Position numbers and translations under genes: made by a program. The notes below the pieces were generated by a model. That model did no database searches. It was not told where the DNA came from and was given only the letters and a program-made list of their open reading frames with translations. A DNA stretch of 64,000 nt, from assembly GCF_031882575.1 (NCBI RefSeq), contig NZ_CP134772.1, forward strand, positions 5,615,001-5,679,000. The letters are read 5' to 3'. Shown here in pieces: positions 27,534 through 37,058 of this stretch. Origin of the DNA: Pseudomonas sp. VD-NE ins (GTDB lineage: Bacteria; Pseudomonadota; Gammaproteobacteria; Pseudomonadales; Pseudomonadaceae). Position 1 is the stretch's first letter; each line of letters opens with the position of its first letter.

Positions 27534-28019
27534 ATGGAACGCATCTACATCGGCATGGGCAGCAACCTCGCTGACCCGGCCGAACAGTTGCGCAGCGCCG
27601 TCGAGGCGCTGGGGCAATTGCCGCAGACTACACTCGCTGGCGTTTCCGCCTTCTATCAAAGCGACTCGTTGCTGCCGGGCCAACCGCGTTACACCAACGC
27701 GGTCGCGGCGCTCGACAGCGCGCTCGACCCTCTGCAAATGCTCGATGCGTTACAGGCGATCGAGAATGATCAGGGGCGCGAACGCCTCGAACGCTGGGGC
27801 CCGCGCACGCTGGATCTGGACATCCTGCTGTTCGGTGATCGACTGATCGATGAGCCACGCCTGAAAGTCCCGCACTACCAGATTCAGGAACGCGCGTTCG
27901 TGCTCTATCCCCTTGCCGAACTGGCCCCGCAGGATCTGCGTCTGGCCGATGGCCGCAGCCTCTCCGACCTGCTGGCAGCCTGCCCGTTCGTCGGCCTGGA
28001 ACGCCTCCCCCACGCCTGA
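27534..28019 (+). CDS. folK: 2-amino-4-hydroxy-6-hydroxymethyldihydropteridine diphosphokinase
   Basis: Folate pathway enzyme (HPPK) that transfers pyrophosphate from ATP to hydroxymethyl-dihydropterin. The 161 residues contain the early Gly-Ser motif (YIGMGSNLADP), the loop SAFYQSD and the signature RWGPRTLDLDILLFGD with the two Mg-binding Asp residues. The start at 27534 follows the pcnB stop by 4 nt and has AAAGG upstream. The longer frame to 27438 lies inside pcnB. Linkage with pcnB and panBC matches E. coli and Pseudomonas. Confidence 0.95.
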   Translation: MERIYIGMGSNLADPAEQLRSAVEALGQLPQTTLAGVSAFYQSDSLLPGQPRYTNAVAALDSALDPLQMLDALQAIENDQGRERLERWGPRTLDLDILLFGDRLIDEPRLKVPHYQIQERAFVLYPLAELAPQDLRLADGRSLSDLLAACPFVGLERLPHA

Positions 28020-28035
28020 CACAAATCCGCCCTTT

Positions 28036-28112
28036 GTAGGAGCTGCGGAACGCTGCGATCTTTTGATCTTCAAAATCAGGATCAAAAGATCGCAGCGTTC
28101 CGCAGCTCCTAC
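28036..28112. repeat. Extragenic inverted repeat, GTAGGAGCTGC family
   Basis: Near-perfect 77-bp palindrome: GTAGGAGCTGCGGAACGCTG and its complement, with GATCTTTTGATC inside. It lies after folK and may stop or protect its transcript. Same family as the elements at 5773 and 47511. Confidence 0.88.
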
Positions 28113-28412
28113 AGGGAATTGCGTTTTACCTTCAGGATTTTGTCGGACAAAAAGCCGCCGAATCAGCCCCGCCGCGCCGCTGAATCGCATCAGTAACGCC
28201 GGTAACACTCCCCTCGTAACAATGCGGTAACACACGCAATTGACTTCCTGTTGGCTCATCACGACTATAGGCGTCCCGCTGCCGCCAACCCGGCACATAC
28301 GGGCGCAATCCAGGCCTTATAAGCACGACAAAAGAGCGTGCGCCTGAGTAGATGAAGAATCACGCGCGTTACTCGCAGTAGTTTCCAGAGCGCCTGAACG
28401 AGGATTTTTTAC
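28113..28412 (+). promoter_or_regulatory. panB upstream region with repeated GTAAC motifs
   Basis: 300 nt with no gene. Four GTAAC motifs in the same orientation occur at 28193, 28202, 28216 and 28227. Just downstream, TTGACT (28240-28245) and GACTAT (28263-28268), 17 bp apart, are the best promoter pair for panB. The repeats end directly before this -35 box, which is where an activator would sit. Function is not known. Confidence 0.4.
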
Positions 28413-29213
28413 ATGCCAGCCATCACCCTGACCACGCTCCAGAGCCTCAAGCAGAAAGGTGAAAAGATCACCATGCTGACCTGCTATGACGCGACCTTCG
28501 CCCACGCCTGCAACGAGGCTGGTGTCGAAGTGCTGCTGGTGGGCGACTCCCTCGGCATGGTCCTGCAAGGTCACGACAGCACCCTGCCGGTGACCACCGC
28601 AGAAATGGCCTACCACACCGCCTGCGTCAAACGCGGCAACACCGATGCCCTGATCCTCGCCGACCTGCCGTTCATGGCCAACGCCACCCTCGAACAAACC
28701 CTGAGCAACAGCGCCATGCTGATGCAGGCCGGTGCGCACATGATCAAAGTCGAAGGTCAGTTGTGGCTCGCCGAGTCGATTCGTCTGCTCGCCGAGCGCG
28801 GTGTGCCGGTGTGCGCGCACATGGGCCTGACCCCGCAAGCGGTGAACATTCTTGGCGGTTATAAAGTGCAGGGACGCAACGAGAACCAGGCGCGGCAGAT
28901 GCGTGCCGACGCGATCTCGCTGGAACAGGCCGGCGCGGCGATGCTGCTGCTCGAATGCGTACCGAGCGAACTGGCCGCTGAAATCAGCCAGGCCGTGAAG
29001 ATCCCGGTCATCGGTATTGGTGCCGGTAACGCCACCGACGGCCAAGTACTGGTGCTGCACGACATGCTCGGCCTGTCGATCACTGGCCGCGTGCCGAAGT
29101 TCGTCAAGAACTTCATGCACGGTCAGGACAGCATCCAGTCCGCGCTGAAGGCTTATGTCAACGAAGTCAAAGCCACCACGTTCCCTGGCATCGAACACGG
29201 ATTCTCTGCATGA
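28413..29213 (+). CDS. panB: 3-methyl-2-oxobutanoate hydroxymethyltransferase
   Basis: First committed enzyme of pantothenate synthesis, adding a hydroxymethyl group from methylene-tetrahydrofolate to ketoisovalerate. The 266-residue TIM barrel shows the family motifs [28 protein letters not shown] (Mg-binding Asp), MIKVEGQLW, and [25 protein letters not shown]. The ATG at 28413 is preceded by ACGAGGA at 9 nt. It overlaps panC by 4 nt (ATGA). Its substrate, ketoisovalerate, is also the valine precursor made by the ilv genes at the left of the window. Confidence 0.97.
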   Translation: MPAITLTTLQSLKQKGEKITMLTCYDATFAHACNEAGVEVLLVGDSLGMVLQGHDSTLPVTTAEMAYHTACVKRGNTDALILADLPFMANATLEQTLSNSAMLMQAGAHMIKVEGQLWLAESIRLLAERGVPVCAHMGLTPQAVNILGGYKVQGRNENQARQMRADAISLEQAGAAMLLLECVPSELAAEISQAVKIPVIGIGAGNATDGQVLVLHDMLGLSITGRVPKFVKNFMHGQDSIQSALKAYVNEVKATTFPGIEHGFSA

Positions 29214-30070
29214 ACACCGTTAAAACCGTACGCGAACTGCGCGCCGCTGTAGCCCGCGCCCGCAGCGAAGGCAAGCGCATCGGCTTCGTGCCGACCATGG
29301 GCAACCTGCACAGCGGCCACGTCGCGCTGATCACCAAAGCCACCCAACGGGTGGATTTCGTGGTCGCGAGCATTTTCGTCAACCCGCTGCAATTCGGCGC
29401 CGGCGAAGACCTCGATAAATACCCACGCACGTTGGCGGCGGACCAGGAAAAGCTCCTTGAAGCCGGTTGCTCCCTGCTCTTCGCGCCAACTGTCGAAGAA
29501 ATGTACCCCGACGGCATGGCCGGGCAGACTCGGGTCAGCGTGCCGCAATTGTCCGAAGGCCTCTGCGGCGCCAGCCGTCCGGGGCACTTCGAAGGCGTGG
29601 CGACCGTGGTCAGCAAGCTGTTCAACATGGTCCAGCCGGATCTGGCGATTTTCGGTCAGAAGGATTACCAGCAGCTGGCGGTGATCCGCGCGCTGGTGCA
29701 TGACCTGAACATGCCGATCCAGATCATCGGCGAGCCGACTGTTCGCGCCGCCGATGGCTTGGCGCTGTCGTCGCGCAATGGCTTCCTCAACGAGGAACAG
29801 CGCGCGGTGGCTCCGGTGGTCTATCGCTCGCTGAGCAACATTGCCGAATCGATCAAGCAAGGTGAACGGGATTTCCCGGCGCTGATCAGTGCCCAGGTGC
29901 AGCAGCTGGAAGCGGCGGGCCTGCGTCCGGATTACCTGGAAATCCGCCATGCGCTGACCTTGCGTCCGGCAACGGCTGAAGACCGTGATCTGGTGATTCT
30001 GGTGGCGGCGTTCCTCGGCACTACGCGGTTGATCGACAACCTGCACCTGAATCTCGATACGCCGGTTTAA
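29210..30070 (+). CDS. panC: Pantothenate synthetase
   Basis: Joins pantoate and beta-alanine with ATP. The 286 residues have the nucleotidyl-transferase HIGH-type motif in [16 protein letters not shown] (about 24-39), [11 protein letters not shown], and the KMSKS-like [10 protein letters not shown]. Starts inside the end of panB (ATGA overlap), so the two are translationally coupled. A REP doublet separates it from panD, so panD may be on its own transcript, unlike in E. coli. Confidence 0.97.
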   Translation: MNTVKTVRELRAAVARARSEGKRIGFVPTMGNLHSGHVALITKATQRVDFVVASIFVNPLQFGAGEDLDKYPRTLAADQEKLLEAGCSLLFAPTVEEMYPDGMAGQTRVSVPQLSEGLCGASRPGHFEGVATVVSKLFNMVQPDLAIFGQKDYQQLAVIRALVHDLNMPIQIIGEPTVRAADGLALSSRNGFLNEEQRAVAPVVYRSLSNIAESIKQGERDFPALISAQVQQLEAAGLRPDYLEIRHALTLRPATAEDRDLVILVAAFLGTTRLIDNLHLNLDTPV

Positions 30071-30086
30071 GCCTCACCGATAACCT

Positions 30087-30174
30087 GTGGGAGTGAGCTT
30101 GCTCACGAATGCAATCTGTCAGCTGACGTAAATATCGACTGACACGACGCCTTCGCGAGCAAGCTCGCTCCCAC
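30087..30174. repeat. REP doublet, GTGGGAGTGAGC variant
   Basis: 88-bp inverted pair between panC and panD. The left arm carries two changes (GTGGGAGTGAGCTTGCTCAC) compared with the right arm (GCGAGCAAGCTCGCTCCCAC), and the downstream T tract (30178-30184) would let it act as a terminator. Confidence 0.88.
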
Positions 30175-30275
30175 AGGTTTTTTTGTGTTTTAAAGATCTG
30201 GTTTCAGCCATATTGCCGCCCTCAAAGCCTTCGGGCACACTGCCCGCCGTTCGATTTCAACCCGGGAAAACCCTC

Positions 30276-30656
30276 ATGCACGCGATCATGCTCAAGGCCA
30301 AACTGCACCGCGCCGAAGTCACTCATGCGGTGCTCGATTACGAAGGTTCGTGCGCCATCGATGGCGAGTGGCTGGACTTGTCCGGCATCCGTGAATACGA
30401 GCAGATCCAGATTTATAACGTCGACAATGGTGAGCGTTTCACCACCTACGCGATTCGCGGTGAAGAAGGCTCGCGGATGATCTCCGTCAACGGCGCCGCT
30501 GCGCACAAGGCCAAGGTCGGCGACCGCGTGATCATTTGTGCCTACGCCCATTACAGCGAAGCCGAGCTGGTCAATTTCAAGCCGCGCATGCTCTACATGG
30601 CGCCCGGCAACGAGCTGAGCCACACCAGCAACGCCATCCCGGTTCAGCTCGCCTGA
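30276..30656 (+). CDS. panD: Aspartate 1-decarboxylase (proenzyme)
   Basis: Makes beta-alanine from aspartate for pantothenate. The 126-residue precursor self-cleaves between Gly24 and Ser25 ([10 protein letters not shown]) to form the pyruvoyl cofactor, and these residues are present. Other conserved parts are ITIDGEWL-like [45 protein letters not shown]. The ATG at 30276 gives the usual [13 protein letters not shown] start. The frame from 30183 adds 31 unrelated residues. It precedes pgi as is usual in Pseudomonas. Confidence 0.97.
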   Translation: MHAIMLKAKLHRAEVTHAVLDYEGSCAIDGEWLDLSGIREYEQIQIYNVDNGERFTTYAIRGEEGSRMISVNGAAAHKAKVGDRVIICAYAHYSEAELVNFKPRMLYMAPGNELSHTSNAIPVQLA

Positions 30657-30887
30657 TCGCGAAATCGCCCCGCTTCCCCTCCGTTTGTCGGCCAGTTCCC
30701 GGTCTTGATGTTAAAAAAGTACAGGGATCTGGTCAGACAAAGTCAAGACAGAACGCAGCGCGAGGTTTACTGTATTCGCCCTGTGTCCAGAAATCGTGTC
30801 GACGCAGTTGATCCCGTGCCCAAACATGGCGTGCCGGGTCTGTTCAGTGTTCAAAAGGCCGTTCAAGTAAAAAGGAAAACCGCAGCG

Positions 30888-32552
30888 ATGGCGTATTACC
30901 TCACTCCTCAAGACGTTACCGCTCTGCCCGCCTGGCAAGCGTTGAAAGAACACCGCCAAGCCATGCAGGATTTCAGCATGCGCGAAGCCTTCAACGCCGA
31001 TCCGCAGCGCTTCAACCAGTTCACCCTCAGCAGCTGCGGACTGTTTCTCGATTATTCGAAGAATTTGATCAACGCCCAGACCCGCAACCTGCTGGTCGGT
31101 CTGGCCAATGAAGTCGATCTCAAAGGCGCCATCAAAGCGCTGTTTGAAGGCGAAATCGTCAACACGTCCGAAGGCCGCCCGGCGCTGCACACCGCCCTGC
31201 GCCGCCCGGTAGGCGACAAGCTGTCGGTCAATGGCGTCAACGTGATGCCGGAAGTCCATAAGGTCCTGAACCAGATCACCGACCTGGTCGGCCGCATTCA
31301 CGACGGTCTGTGGCGCGGTTACACCGAGAAGCCGATCACCGACGTGGTGAACATCGGCATCGGCGGCTCGTTCCTCGGCCCTGAGCTGGTCTCCGAAGCA
31401 CTGCTGTCGTACGCGCAGAAAGGCGTGCGTTGCCACTATCTGGCGAACATCGACGGCAGTGAGTTCCACGAGCTGACGCAGAAACTGCGCGCCGAGACCA
31501 CGCTGTTCATCGTTTCGTCGAAGTCGTTCAACACCCTCGAAACCCTGAAGAACGCTCAAGCTGCGCGCGCCTGGTACCTGGCGCAGGGCGGTTCGGAAGC
31601 CGAGCTGTATCGTCACTTCATCGCCGTATCGAGCAACAACGCTGCTGCCGTAGCGTTCGGTATCCGCGAAGAAAACATTTTCCCGATGTGGGACTGGGTC
31701 GGCGGTCGTTATTCGCTGTGGTCGGCGATCGGTTTGCCGATTGCCCTGGCCATCGGCATGTCCAACTTCAAGGAACTGCTGTCCGGCGCCTACACCATGG
31801 ACCAGCATTTCCAGACTGCGCCGTTCGAACAGAACATGCCGGTGCTGCTGGCCCTGCTCGGCGTGTGGTACGGCAACTTCTGGGGCGCGCAAAGCCACGC
31901 GATCCTGCCGTACGACCACTACCTGCGCAACATCACCAAACACTTGCAACAGCTGGACATGGAATCCAACGGCAAGAGCGTGCGTCAGGACGGCACGCCG
32001 GTGTCGACCGATACCGGTCCGGTGATCTGGGGCGGCGTCGGCTGCAACGGTCAGCACGCGTACCACCAGTTGCTGCATCAAGGTTCGCAACTGATCCCGG
32101 CCGACTTCATCGTGCCGATCGTCAGCTTCAACCCGGTTTCCGACCACCATCAGTGGCTGTACGCCAACTGCCTGTCGCAGAGCCAGGCGCTGATGCTCGG
32201 CAAGACCTTGCCGGAAGCCGAGCAGGAACTGCGCGACAAGGGCATGAGCGAAGAAGAAGTGCACAAACTCGCGCCGCACAAGGTGATCCCGGGCAACCGT
32301 CCGAGCAACACCATCGTGGTTGAACGCATCAGCCCGCGTCGTCTCGGCGCGCTGGTGGCAATGTATGAACATAAAGTGTTCGTACAAAGCGTGGTCTGGG
32401 GCATCAACGCCTTCGACCAATGGGGCGTGGAACTGGGCAAGGAACTGGGCAAAGGCGTTTACAACCGCCTGGTCGGCAGCGATGAAACCACCGCTGACGA
32501 TCCTTCCACTCAGGGCCTGATCAACTACTTCCGTGGTCGTCACCGCGGTTGA
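30888..32552 (+). CDS. pgi: Glucose-6-phosphate isomerase
   Basis: Interconverts glucose-6-phosphate and fructose-6-phosphate. In Pseudomonas it feeds fructose-6-phosphate back into the Entner-Doudoroff cycle rather than glycolysis. The 554-residue protein has both PGI signatures: [15 protein letters not shown] and the C-terminal [17 protein letters not shown] with its catalytic Lys, and the base Glu in [20 protein letters not shown] start at the ATG at 30888 (AAAGGA 10 nt upstream). The 61 extra residues of the longer frame are unlike the family. A terminator follows directly. Confidence 0.96.
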   Translation: MAYYLTPQDVTALPAWQALKEHRQAMQDFSMREAFNADPQRFNQFTLSSCGLFLDYSKNLINAQTRNLLVGLANEVDLKGAIKALFEGEIVNTSEGRPALHTALRRPVGDKLSVNGVNVMPEVHKVLNQITDLVGRIHDGLWRGYTEKPITDVVNIGIGGSFLGPELVSEALLSYAQKGVRCHYLANIDGSEFHELTQKLRAETTLFIVSSKSFNTLETLKNAQAARAWYLAQGGSEAELYRHFIAVSSNNAAAVAFGIREENIFPMWDWVGGRYSLWSAIGLPIALAIGMSNFKELLSGAYTMDQHFQTAPFEQNMPVLLALLGVWYGNFWGAQSHAILPYDHYLRNITKHLQQLDMESNGKSVRQDGTPVSTDTGPVIWGGVGCNGQHAYHQLLHQGSQLIPADFIVPIVSFNPVSDHHQWLYANCLSQSQALMLGKTLPEAEQELRDKGMSEEEVHKLAPHKVIPGNRPSNTIVVERISPRRLGALVAMYEHKVFVQSVVWGINAFDQWGVELGKELGKGVYNRLVGSDETTADDPSTQGLINYFRGRHRG

Positions 32553-32569
32553 TCAGTCGCTTGATAGAG

Positions 32570-32596
32570 AGCCCCTGAAGTTCAGGGGCTTTTTTT
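32570..32596 (+). terminator. Rho-independent terminator of pgi
   Basis: Stem AGCCCCTGAA/TTCAGGGGCT with a very short loop, then seven T. Confidence 0.92.
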
Positions 32597-32640
32597 CGTC
32601 TGGCGTTTGGCGTGGATTTCGCGGTGACTGCCAAATCGTT

Positions 32641-32690
32641 TCCCCCTCACCCCAGCCCTCTCCCCCAGGGGCGAGGGGGAAAGGGAGCCG
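32641..32690. repeat. Imperfect CCCTC/GAGGG inverted repeat
   Basis: Pyrimidine-rich CCCCCTCACCCCAGCCCTCT and a purine-rich complement across a short loop. It is a degraded version of the perfect palindrome 60 nt downstream at 32750. Confidence 0.7.
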
Positions 32691-32749
32691 ATTTTCGCGT
32701 TTTTCAGTACTTGAGTTCGACTCAGGAATTTCAAGTCGATGTATCAAGC

Positions 32750-32794
32750 CCCTCACCCTAACCCTCTCCCTTTGGGAGAGGGTTAGGGTGAGGG
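32750..32794. repeat. Perfect 21-bp inverted repeat (CCCTCACCCTAACCCTCTCC type)
   Basis: Two 21-nt arms, one pyrimidine-rich (CCCTCACCCTAACCC...), the other its exact complement, around loop TTT. It lies in the leader region between pgi and acs. I have seen this sequence type as a dispersed repeat in proteobacterial genomes. It lacks a U tract. Confidence 0.85.
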
Positions 32795-32846
32795 ACGCCC
32801 TTGAACCCTTGCCCCCATCGGCGCATCTTTATCCTTGTCGCACCAC

Positions 32847-32857
32847 AAGAATAAGGA
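32847..32857 (+). promoter_or_regulatory. Hfq/Crc CA motif overlapping the acs ribosome site
   Basis: AAGAATAA fits AAnAAnAA and its last bases overlap the AAGGA ribosome binding site of acs. Hfq plus Crc bound here would block translation in the presence of preferred carbon sources, and crcZ would relieve this. Confidence 0.55.
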
Positions 32858-32863
32858 ACCGTC

Positions 32864-34801
32864 ATGTTCGATATCAGCACGTTCCCCAAAGCCGATGCCG
32901 TCCGCCGGGCTGCGCAATTAACTCAGGATGACTACCGGCGCCTGTACCGCGAATCCATTGAACACCCCACAGCCTTCTGGGCCGAACAGGCCACGCGTTT
33001 CCTCGACTGGAGCACGCCGTGGCAGACCGTTCAGCGCTACGACCTGAAAACCGGTGAAGCCGCCTGGTTTGCCGGGGGCAGACTGAACGTCAGTTACAAC
33101 TGCATCGACCGCCACCTGGAAAAGCGCGGCGATCAGACTGCGTTGCTCTGGGAAGGCGACGACCCGGCCGAATCGGCACAAATCACTTATAAAAAACTCC
33201 ATCACCACGTCTGCCGCCTGGCCAACGTGCTGAAAAGCCGTGGCGTGAAGAAAGGCGACCGGGTGTGCATCTACATGCCGATGATCCCCGAAGCCGCTTA
33301 CGCCATGCTTGCCTGTGCACGAATCGGTGCGATCCATTCGGTGGTATTTGGCGGCTTCTCTCCGGATTCTCTGCGAGACCGCATTCTCGATGCCGACTGC
33401 CGCACGGTGATCACTGCTGACGAAGGCGTACGAGGCGGCAAGTTCGTGCCGCTGAAACAGAATGTCGACAAAGCGCTACAGAGTTGCCCGGACGTCAGCA
33501 CCGTCGTGGTGGTCGAGCGCAGCCAAGGTAACGTCGATTGGGTCGAGGGTCGTGATCTCTGGTATCACCAGGCTGTACGCGATGTCAGCGACGATTGCCC
33601 ACCGGAGCCGATGGACGCCGAAGACCCGTTGTTCATCCTCTACACCTCCGGCAGCACCGGCAAACCCAAAGGCGTGCTGCACACCACCGGCGGCTATTTG
33701 CTGCAAGCGGCGATGACCTTCAAGTACGTGCTCGACTACCGCGACGGCGAAGTGTTTTGGTGCACCGCCGATGTCGGTTGGGTCACCGGCCACAGCTACA
33801 TCGTCTACGGCCCGCTGGCCAACGGCGCGACCACATTGATGTTCGAGGGCGTGCCGAGCTACCCGAGCAGTTCACGCTTCTGGCAGGTCATTGATAAACA
33901 CAAGGTCAATATTTTCTACACCGCGCCGACTGCTCTGCGCGCGTTAATGCGCGAAGGCGCCGAGCCGTTGAAGGAAACCTCGCGCGCCAGCCTCAGATTG
34001 CTCGGCAGCGTCGGTGAGCCGATCAACCCGGAAGCGTGGGAATGGTATTTCAACGTCGTAGGAGAACAGCGCTGCCCGATTGTCGACACTTGGTGGCAGA
34101 CCGAAACCGGCGGCATCATGCTCAGCCCGCTGGTCAGCGCACAGCGGATCAAACCGGGCTGCGCCACACAACCCATGTTCGGCGTGCAACCGGTGCTGCT
34201 CGATGAACACGGCAAGGAAATCAAAGGCGCCGGCAGTGGCGTGCTGGCAATCAAATCGAGTTGGCCGGCGCAGATCCGCAGCGTCTATGGCGACCCGCAA
34301 CGAATGGTCGACACCTATTTCAAACCCTACCCCGGCTACTACTTCACCGGCGACGGCGCACGCCGCGATGAGGACGGCGATTACTGGATCACCGGGCGCA
34401 TCGACGACGTGATCAACGTCTCCGGTCACCGCATCGGTACCGCCGAAGTGGAAAGTGCACTGGTGCTGCACGACAGCATCGCCGAAGCCGCCGTGGTCGG
34501 TTACCCGCATGACGTCAAAGGTCAGGGCATCTACGCCTTCGTCACGCCCATGAACGGCACCGAGCCGAATGATGAACTGAAGAAAGAACTGCTCGCCCAC
34601 GTCAGCAAGGAAATCGGCAGCTTCGCCAAACCGGACCTGATCCAGTGGGCGCCAGCCTTGCCGAAAACCCGTTCAGGCAAGATCATGCGGCGCATTCTGC
34701 GCAAGATCGCCTGCAACGAACTCGACAGCCTCGGTGACACCTCGACCCTGGCCGACCCGAGTGTGGTGCAAGGCCTGATCGACACGCGCCTCAATCAGTA
34801 A
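32864..34801 (+). CDS. acs: Acetyl-CoA synthetase
   Basis: Activates acetate to acetyl-CoA through acetyl-AMP. The 645 residues match Acs (about 650) and contain the adenylation motif [14 protein letters not shown] (about 263-276), TWWQTETGG, the DxR hinge region [24 protein letters not shown], and the C-terminal TRSGKIMRR with the acetylatable Lys. Propionyl-CoA synthetase is close but its typical markers were not seen. The start at 32864 follows AAGGA by 8 nt. A CA-rich Hfq motif overlaps this site. A possible alternative name is acsB, since pseudomonads carry two paralogues. Confidence 0.92.
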   Translation: MFDISTFPKADAVRRAAQLTQDDYRRLYRESIEHPTAFWAEQATRFLDWSTPWQTVQRYDLKTGEAAWFAGGRLNVSYNCIDRHLEKRGDQTALLWEGDDPAESAQITYKKLHHHVCRLANVLKSRGVKKGDRVCIYMPMIPEAAYAMLACARIGAIHSVVFGGFSPDSLRDRILDADCRTVITADEGVRGGKFVPLKQNVDKALQSCPDVSTVVVVERSQGNVDWVEGRDLWYHQAVRDVSDDCPPEPMDAEDPLFILYTSGSTGKPKGVLHTTGGYLLQAAMTFKYVLDYRDGEVFWCTADVGWVTGHSYIVYGPLANGATTLMFEGVPSYPSSSRFWQVIDKHKVNIFYTAPTALRALMREGAEPLKETSRASLRLLGSVGEPINPEAWEWYFNVVGEQRCPIVDTWWQTETGGIMLSPLVSAQRIKPGCATQPMFGVQPVLLDEHGKEIKGAGSGVLAIKSSWPAQIRSVYGDPQRMVDTYFKPYPGYYFTGDGARRDEDGDYWITGRIDDVINVSGHRIGTAEVESALVLHDSIAEAAVVGYPHDVKGQGIYAFVTPMNGTEPNDELKKELLAHVSKEIGSFAKPDLIQWAPALPKTRSGKIMRRILRKIACNELDSLGDTSTLADPSVVQGLIDTRLNQ

Positions 34802-34852
34802 CATCCCGGGTGCGGTTCATCGACCGCGCCCGCCCTTCTTCACTGAGTGCTC

Positions 34853-35725
34853 ATGGAATTTATCCGCAGTCGCATTGAACACCAGCTCATGAGCCTGACC
34901 GGGCTGTCGCTCGGTCAGCTCGACCTGGAAAACCCCAAGGGCGATCCCGGCCTGTTCGGCCCGGATTCGGTCAGTTGGCAAGTGCACGGCGACTTCAGCA
35001 GCATGCTGATCGGCGGCATCAGTGCGCTGTTGCTGCAAGCCTTGCACCCGCTGGCGTTGGCCGGGGTCTGGGATCATTCGAATTTCCGTGAAGACATGCT
35101 TGGCCGTCTGCGGCGCACCAGCCAGTTTGTTTCCGGCACCACGTTCGGCTCGCGAAAGGACGCCGACTGGCTGATCGAGAAAGTGCGCACCATTCACCTG
35201 CAAGTGGTCGGCACTGCGCCGGATGGTCGGCCATACGCGGCGAGCGATCCGGATTTGCTGACATGGGTACACGTGGCCGAGGTCAGTAACTTTCTTGCGG
35301 CACATTTGCGCTATCGCAATCCGCAATTGTCCGGAGCGGATCAGGATCGTTATTACGCGGAAATTGCCGTGATTGCCGAACGCCTCGGCGCGCGGGATGT
35401 GCCGAAATCGCGGCAAGCCGTGGCTGATTACCTGCAACGCATGCGCCCGCAGTTGCTGTGCGATGAGCGCAGCCGTGAGGTTTTGCGCTTGCTGCTCGAC
35501 GCACCGGCACCCAGCGTTCTGGCCCGGCCGTTTGGTGATCTGATGATGAAGGCCGGTATCGACCTGTTGCCGGAGTGGGCCAGCGCCATGCTTGATGTGC
35601 GACAGAGTTCGCTGCAACGCCAACTGATTCGTGCCAGCGTCCGGCGCAGCGCACCGATGCTGCGCTGGGCGATGCGCAATGGCTCAGTGCAACGGGCCAA
35701 ACGCCGGATGGGGCTGCTTCGCTGA
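34853..35725 (+). CDS. Oxygenase MpaB family protein (DUF2236)
   Basis: Protein of 290 residues in the MpaB/latex-clearing-protein superfamily, whose studied members are haem b enzymes. Visible features are GDFSSMLIGGISALLLQALHPLALAGVWDHSNFREDMLGRL (with the conserved His in ALHPLALAG), RTIHLQVVG, LLTWVHVAEVSNFL and the closing PFGDLMMKAGIDLLP. The natural substrate is unknown. I start at the ATG at 34853. A GTG at 34847 is possible, and both have poor ribosome sites. It follows acs by 51 nt and may be co-transcribed. Confidence 0.82.
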   Translation: MEFIRSRIEHQLMSLTGLSLGQLDLENPKGDPGLFGPDSVSWQVHGDFSSMLIGGISALLLQALHPLALAGVWDHSNFREDMLGRLRRTSQFVSGTTFGSRKDADWLIEKVRTIHLQVVGTAPDGRPYAASDPDLLTWVHVAEVSNFLAAHLRYRNPQLSGADQDRYYAEIAVIAERLGARDVPKSRQAVADYLQRMRPQLLCDERSREVLRLLLDAPAPSVLARPFGDLMMKAGIDLLPEWASAMLDVRQSSLQRQLIRASVRRSAPMLRWAMRNGSVQRAKRRMGLLR

Positions 35726-35732
35726 CGCTCAG

Positions 35733-35793
35733 AGCTGCAAGCTGCAAGCTGCAAGTTTTGAGCTTGAGGCTTGAAGCTTGGAGCTTGCAGCTC
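35733..35793. repeat. AGCTTG/CAAGCT low-complexity repeat
   Basis: A run of AGCTGCA and GCTTGAAG-type units. The first and last 12 bases (GAGCTGCAAGCT, AGCTTGCAGCTC) are exact complements, so the whole element can fold. It is between the MpaB-like gene and the methyltransferase gene. Confidence 0.75.
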
Positions 35794-35842
35794 AGTAACT
35801 GCTAAACTCCCGCGCCCCCATTCTCTCCAGCAAGGCGCCCGC

Positions 35843-36859
35843 ATGTCTTCCTTGAATCAGGCGCTGCGCGCCGCCCTCGATCAACGCCAGGACTTGCTCG
35901 CAGAGCTGCACCGCCAGGGCACCGATTGCTATCGGCTGTTCCATGGCAGCCAGGAAGGCGCTGGCGGCCTGACCATCGACCGCTACGGCCCGCAACTGTT
36001 GGTGCAGAGCTTTCACCAGACGCTGGAGCGTGAGGACTTGCTGCAACTGCACGCCATGGTCAATCAAACCCTGGGCCAGGACACCTTGCTGGTCTACAAC
36101 GACCGCTCCCGTGGCAACTCGCGCATTGACCGCGAAGACAGCGTCTATAAGGCTGACGAGGCGGCGCTGGCCGATCTGGTCGGTCACGAATGGGGTCTGA
36201 ACTACCGTGTGCGCGGCCGCCATGCCGGGCAGGATCCGCTGCTGTTCCTCGACCTGCGCAACACGCGCGGCTGGGTCAAGGATCACGCCAAGGGCAAATC
36301 CGTGCTCAACCTGTTTGCCTACACCTGCGGCGTCGGCCTCAGTGCGGCTGCCGGTGGCGCGCGAGAAGTGTGCAACCTGGATTTCGCCGAAGGCAATCTG
36401 GCGGTCGGTCGCGAAAACGGTCTGCTCAACCCGCAGTTGCCCGAGATGCAGTTCATTCAGTCGGACTACTTCCCGGCCATCCGCCAACTCGCCGGCCTGC
36501 CGATCAGCCAGCGCCGCGGGCAGAAACTGCCGAGCTACCAGCGCCTCGAACAGCGTCAGTACGATCTGGTCCTGCTCGATCCGCCCGCCTGGGCCAAGAG
36601 CGCATTCGGCACCGTCGACCTGCTGCGCGACTATCAGAGCCTGCTCAAACCGGCCCTGCTGACCACCGCCGACAACGGCGTGCTGATCTGCTGCAACAAC
36701 CTGGCGAAAGTCAGCATGGATGACTGGCGCGAGCAGGTGCTGCGCTGCGCCGAGAAGGCCGGGCGACCGGTACGTGAGTGGAGCGTGATGACACCGGGCG
36801 CCGACTTCCCGTCCATGGACCAGCAGCCGCCGCTGAAAACCCTGATCCTGCAGCTATAA
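35843..36859 (+). CDS. Class I SAM-dependent methyltransferase (RlmI-like)
   Basis: Cytoplasmic enzyme of 338 residues with a Rossmann-like SAM-binding core: VLNLFAYTCGVGLSAAAGGAREVCNLDFAE (motif I and the acidic ligand) and the catalytic-type motif DLVLLDPPAWAKSAFG (motif IV, DPP). This DPPxFxxS/A-like pattern and the N-terminal beta-rich part (LTIDRYGPQLLVQSF) are typical of the RlmI/YwbD rRNA cytosine methyltransferase group, although no PUA domain is evident. The target is not certain. The ATG at 35843 is best placed. The 24-residue upstream extension lies in the low-complexity repeat. Confidence 0.82.
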   Translation: MSSLNQALRAALDQRQDLLAELHRQGTDCYRLFHGSQEGAGGLTIDRYGPQLLVQSFHQTLEREDLLQLHAMVNQTLGQDTLLVYNDRSRGNSRIDREDSVYKADEAALADLVGHEWGLNYRVRGRHAGQDPLLFLDLRNTRGWVKDHAKGKSVLNLFAYTCGVGLSAAAGGAREVCNLDFAEGNLAVGRENGLLNPQLPEMQFIQSDYFPAIRQLAGLPISQRRGQKLPSYQRLEQRQYDLVLLDPPAWAKSAFGTVDLLRDYQSLLKPALLTTADNGVLICCNNLAKVSMDDWREQVLRCAEKAGRPVREWSVMTPGADFPSMDQQPPLKTLILQL

Positions 36860-36867
36860 ACACCCCT

Positions 36868-36955
36868 GTGGGAGCTGGCTTGCCAGCGATTGCGGTGGGT
36901 CAGTCAACAAAGTCGTCGACTGGTGTGTCCTCATCGCTGGCAAGCCAGCTCCCAC
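36868..36955. repeat. REP doublet, GTGGGAGCTGGC variant
   Basis: 88-bp inverted pair GTGGGAGCTGGCTTGCCAGC ... GCTGGCAAGCCAGCTCCCAC. This variant has CTGGC in place of CGAGC in both arms, so the compensatory change preserves the palindrome. Confidence 0.88.
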
Positions 36956-37058
36956 ATGGGTTCTGTGTTTTGAGATAAATCTGAACAATCCTGCCCCATG
37001 CGAGGTACTTCGGAACCAGAATCGCGTGCCATACTCCAAGGCACTCCGATTCAGACAG

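Noticed and set aside
30711..32543. 610-codon frame on the minus strand opposite pgi
   Set aside because: Same reasons: an antisense shadow of a well-identified enzyme, with no ribosome site or recognisable domain.
32533..32931. 132-codon frame between pgi and acs
   Set aside because: It is built from the pyrimidine-rich repeats and overlaps acs in another frame.
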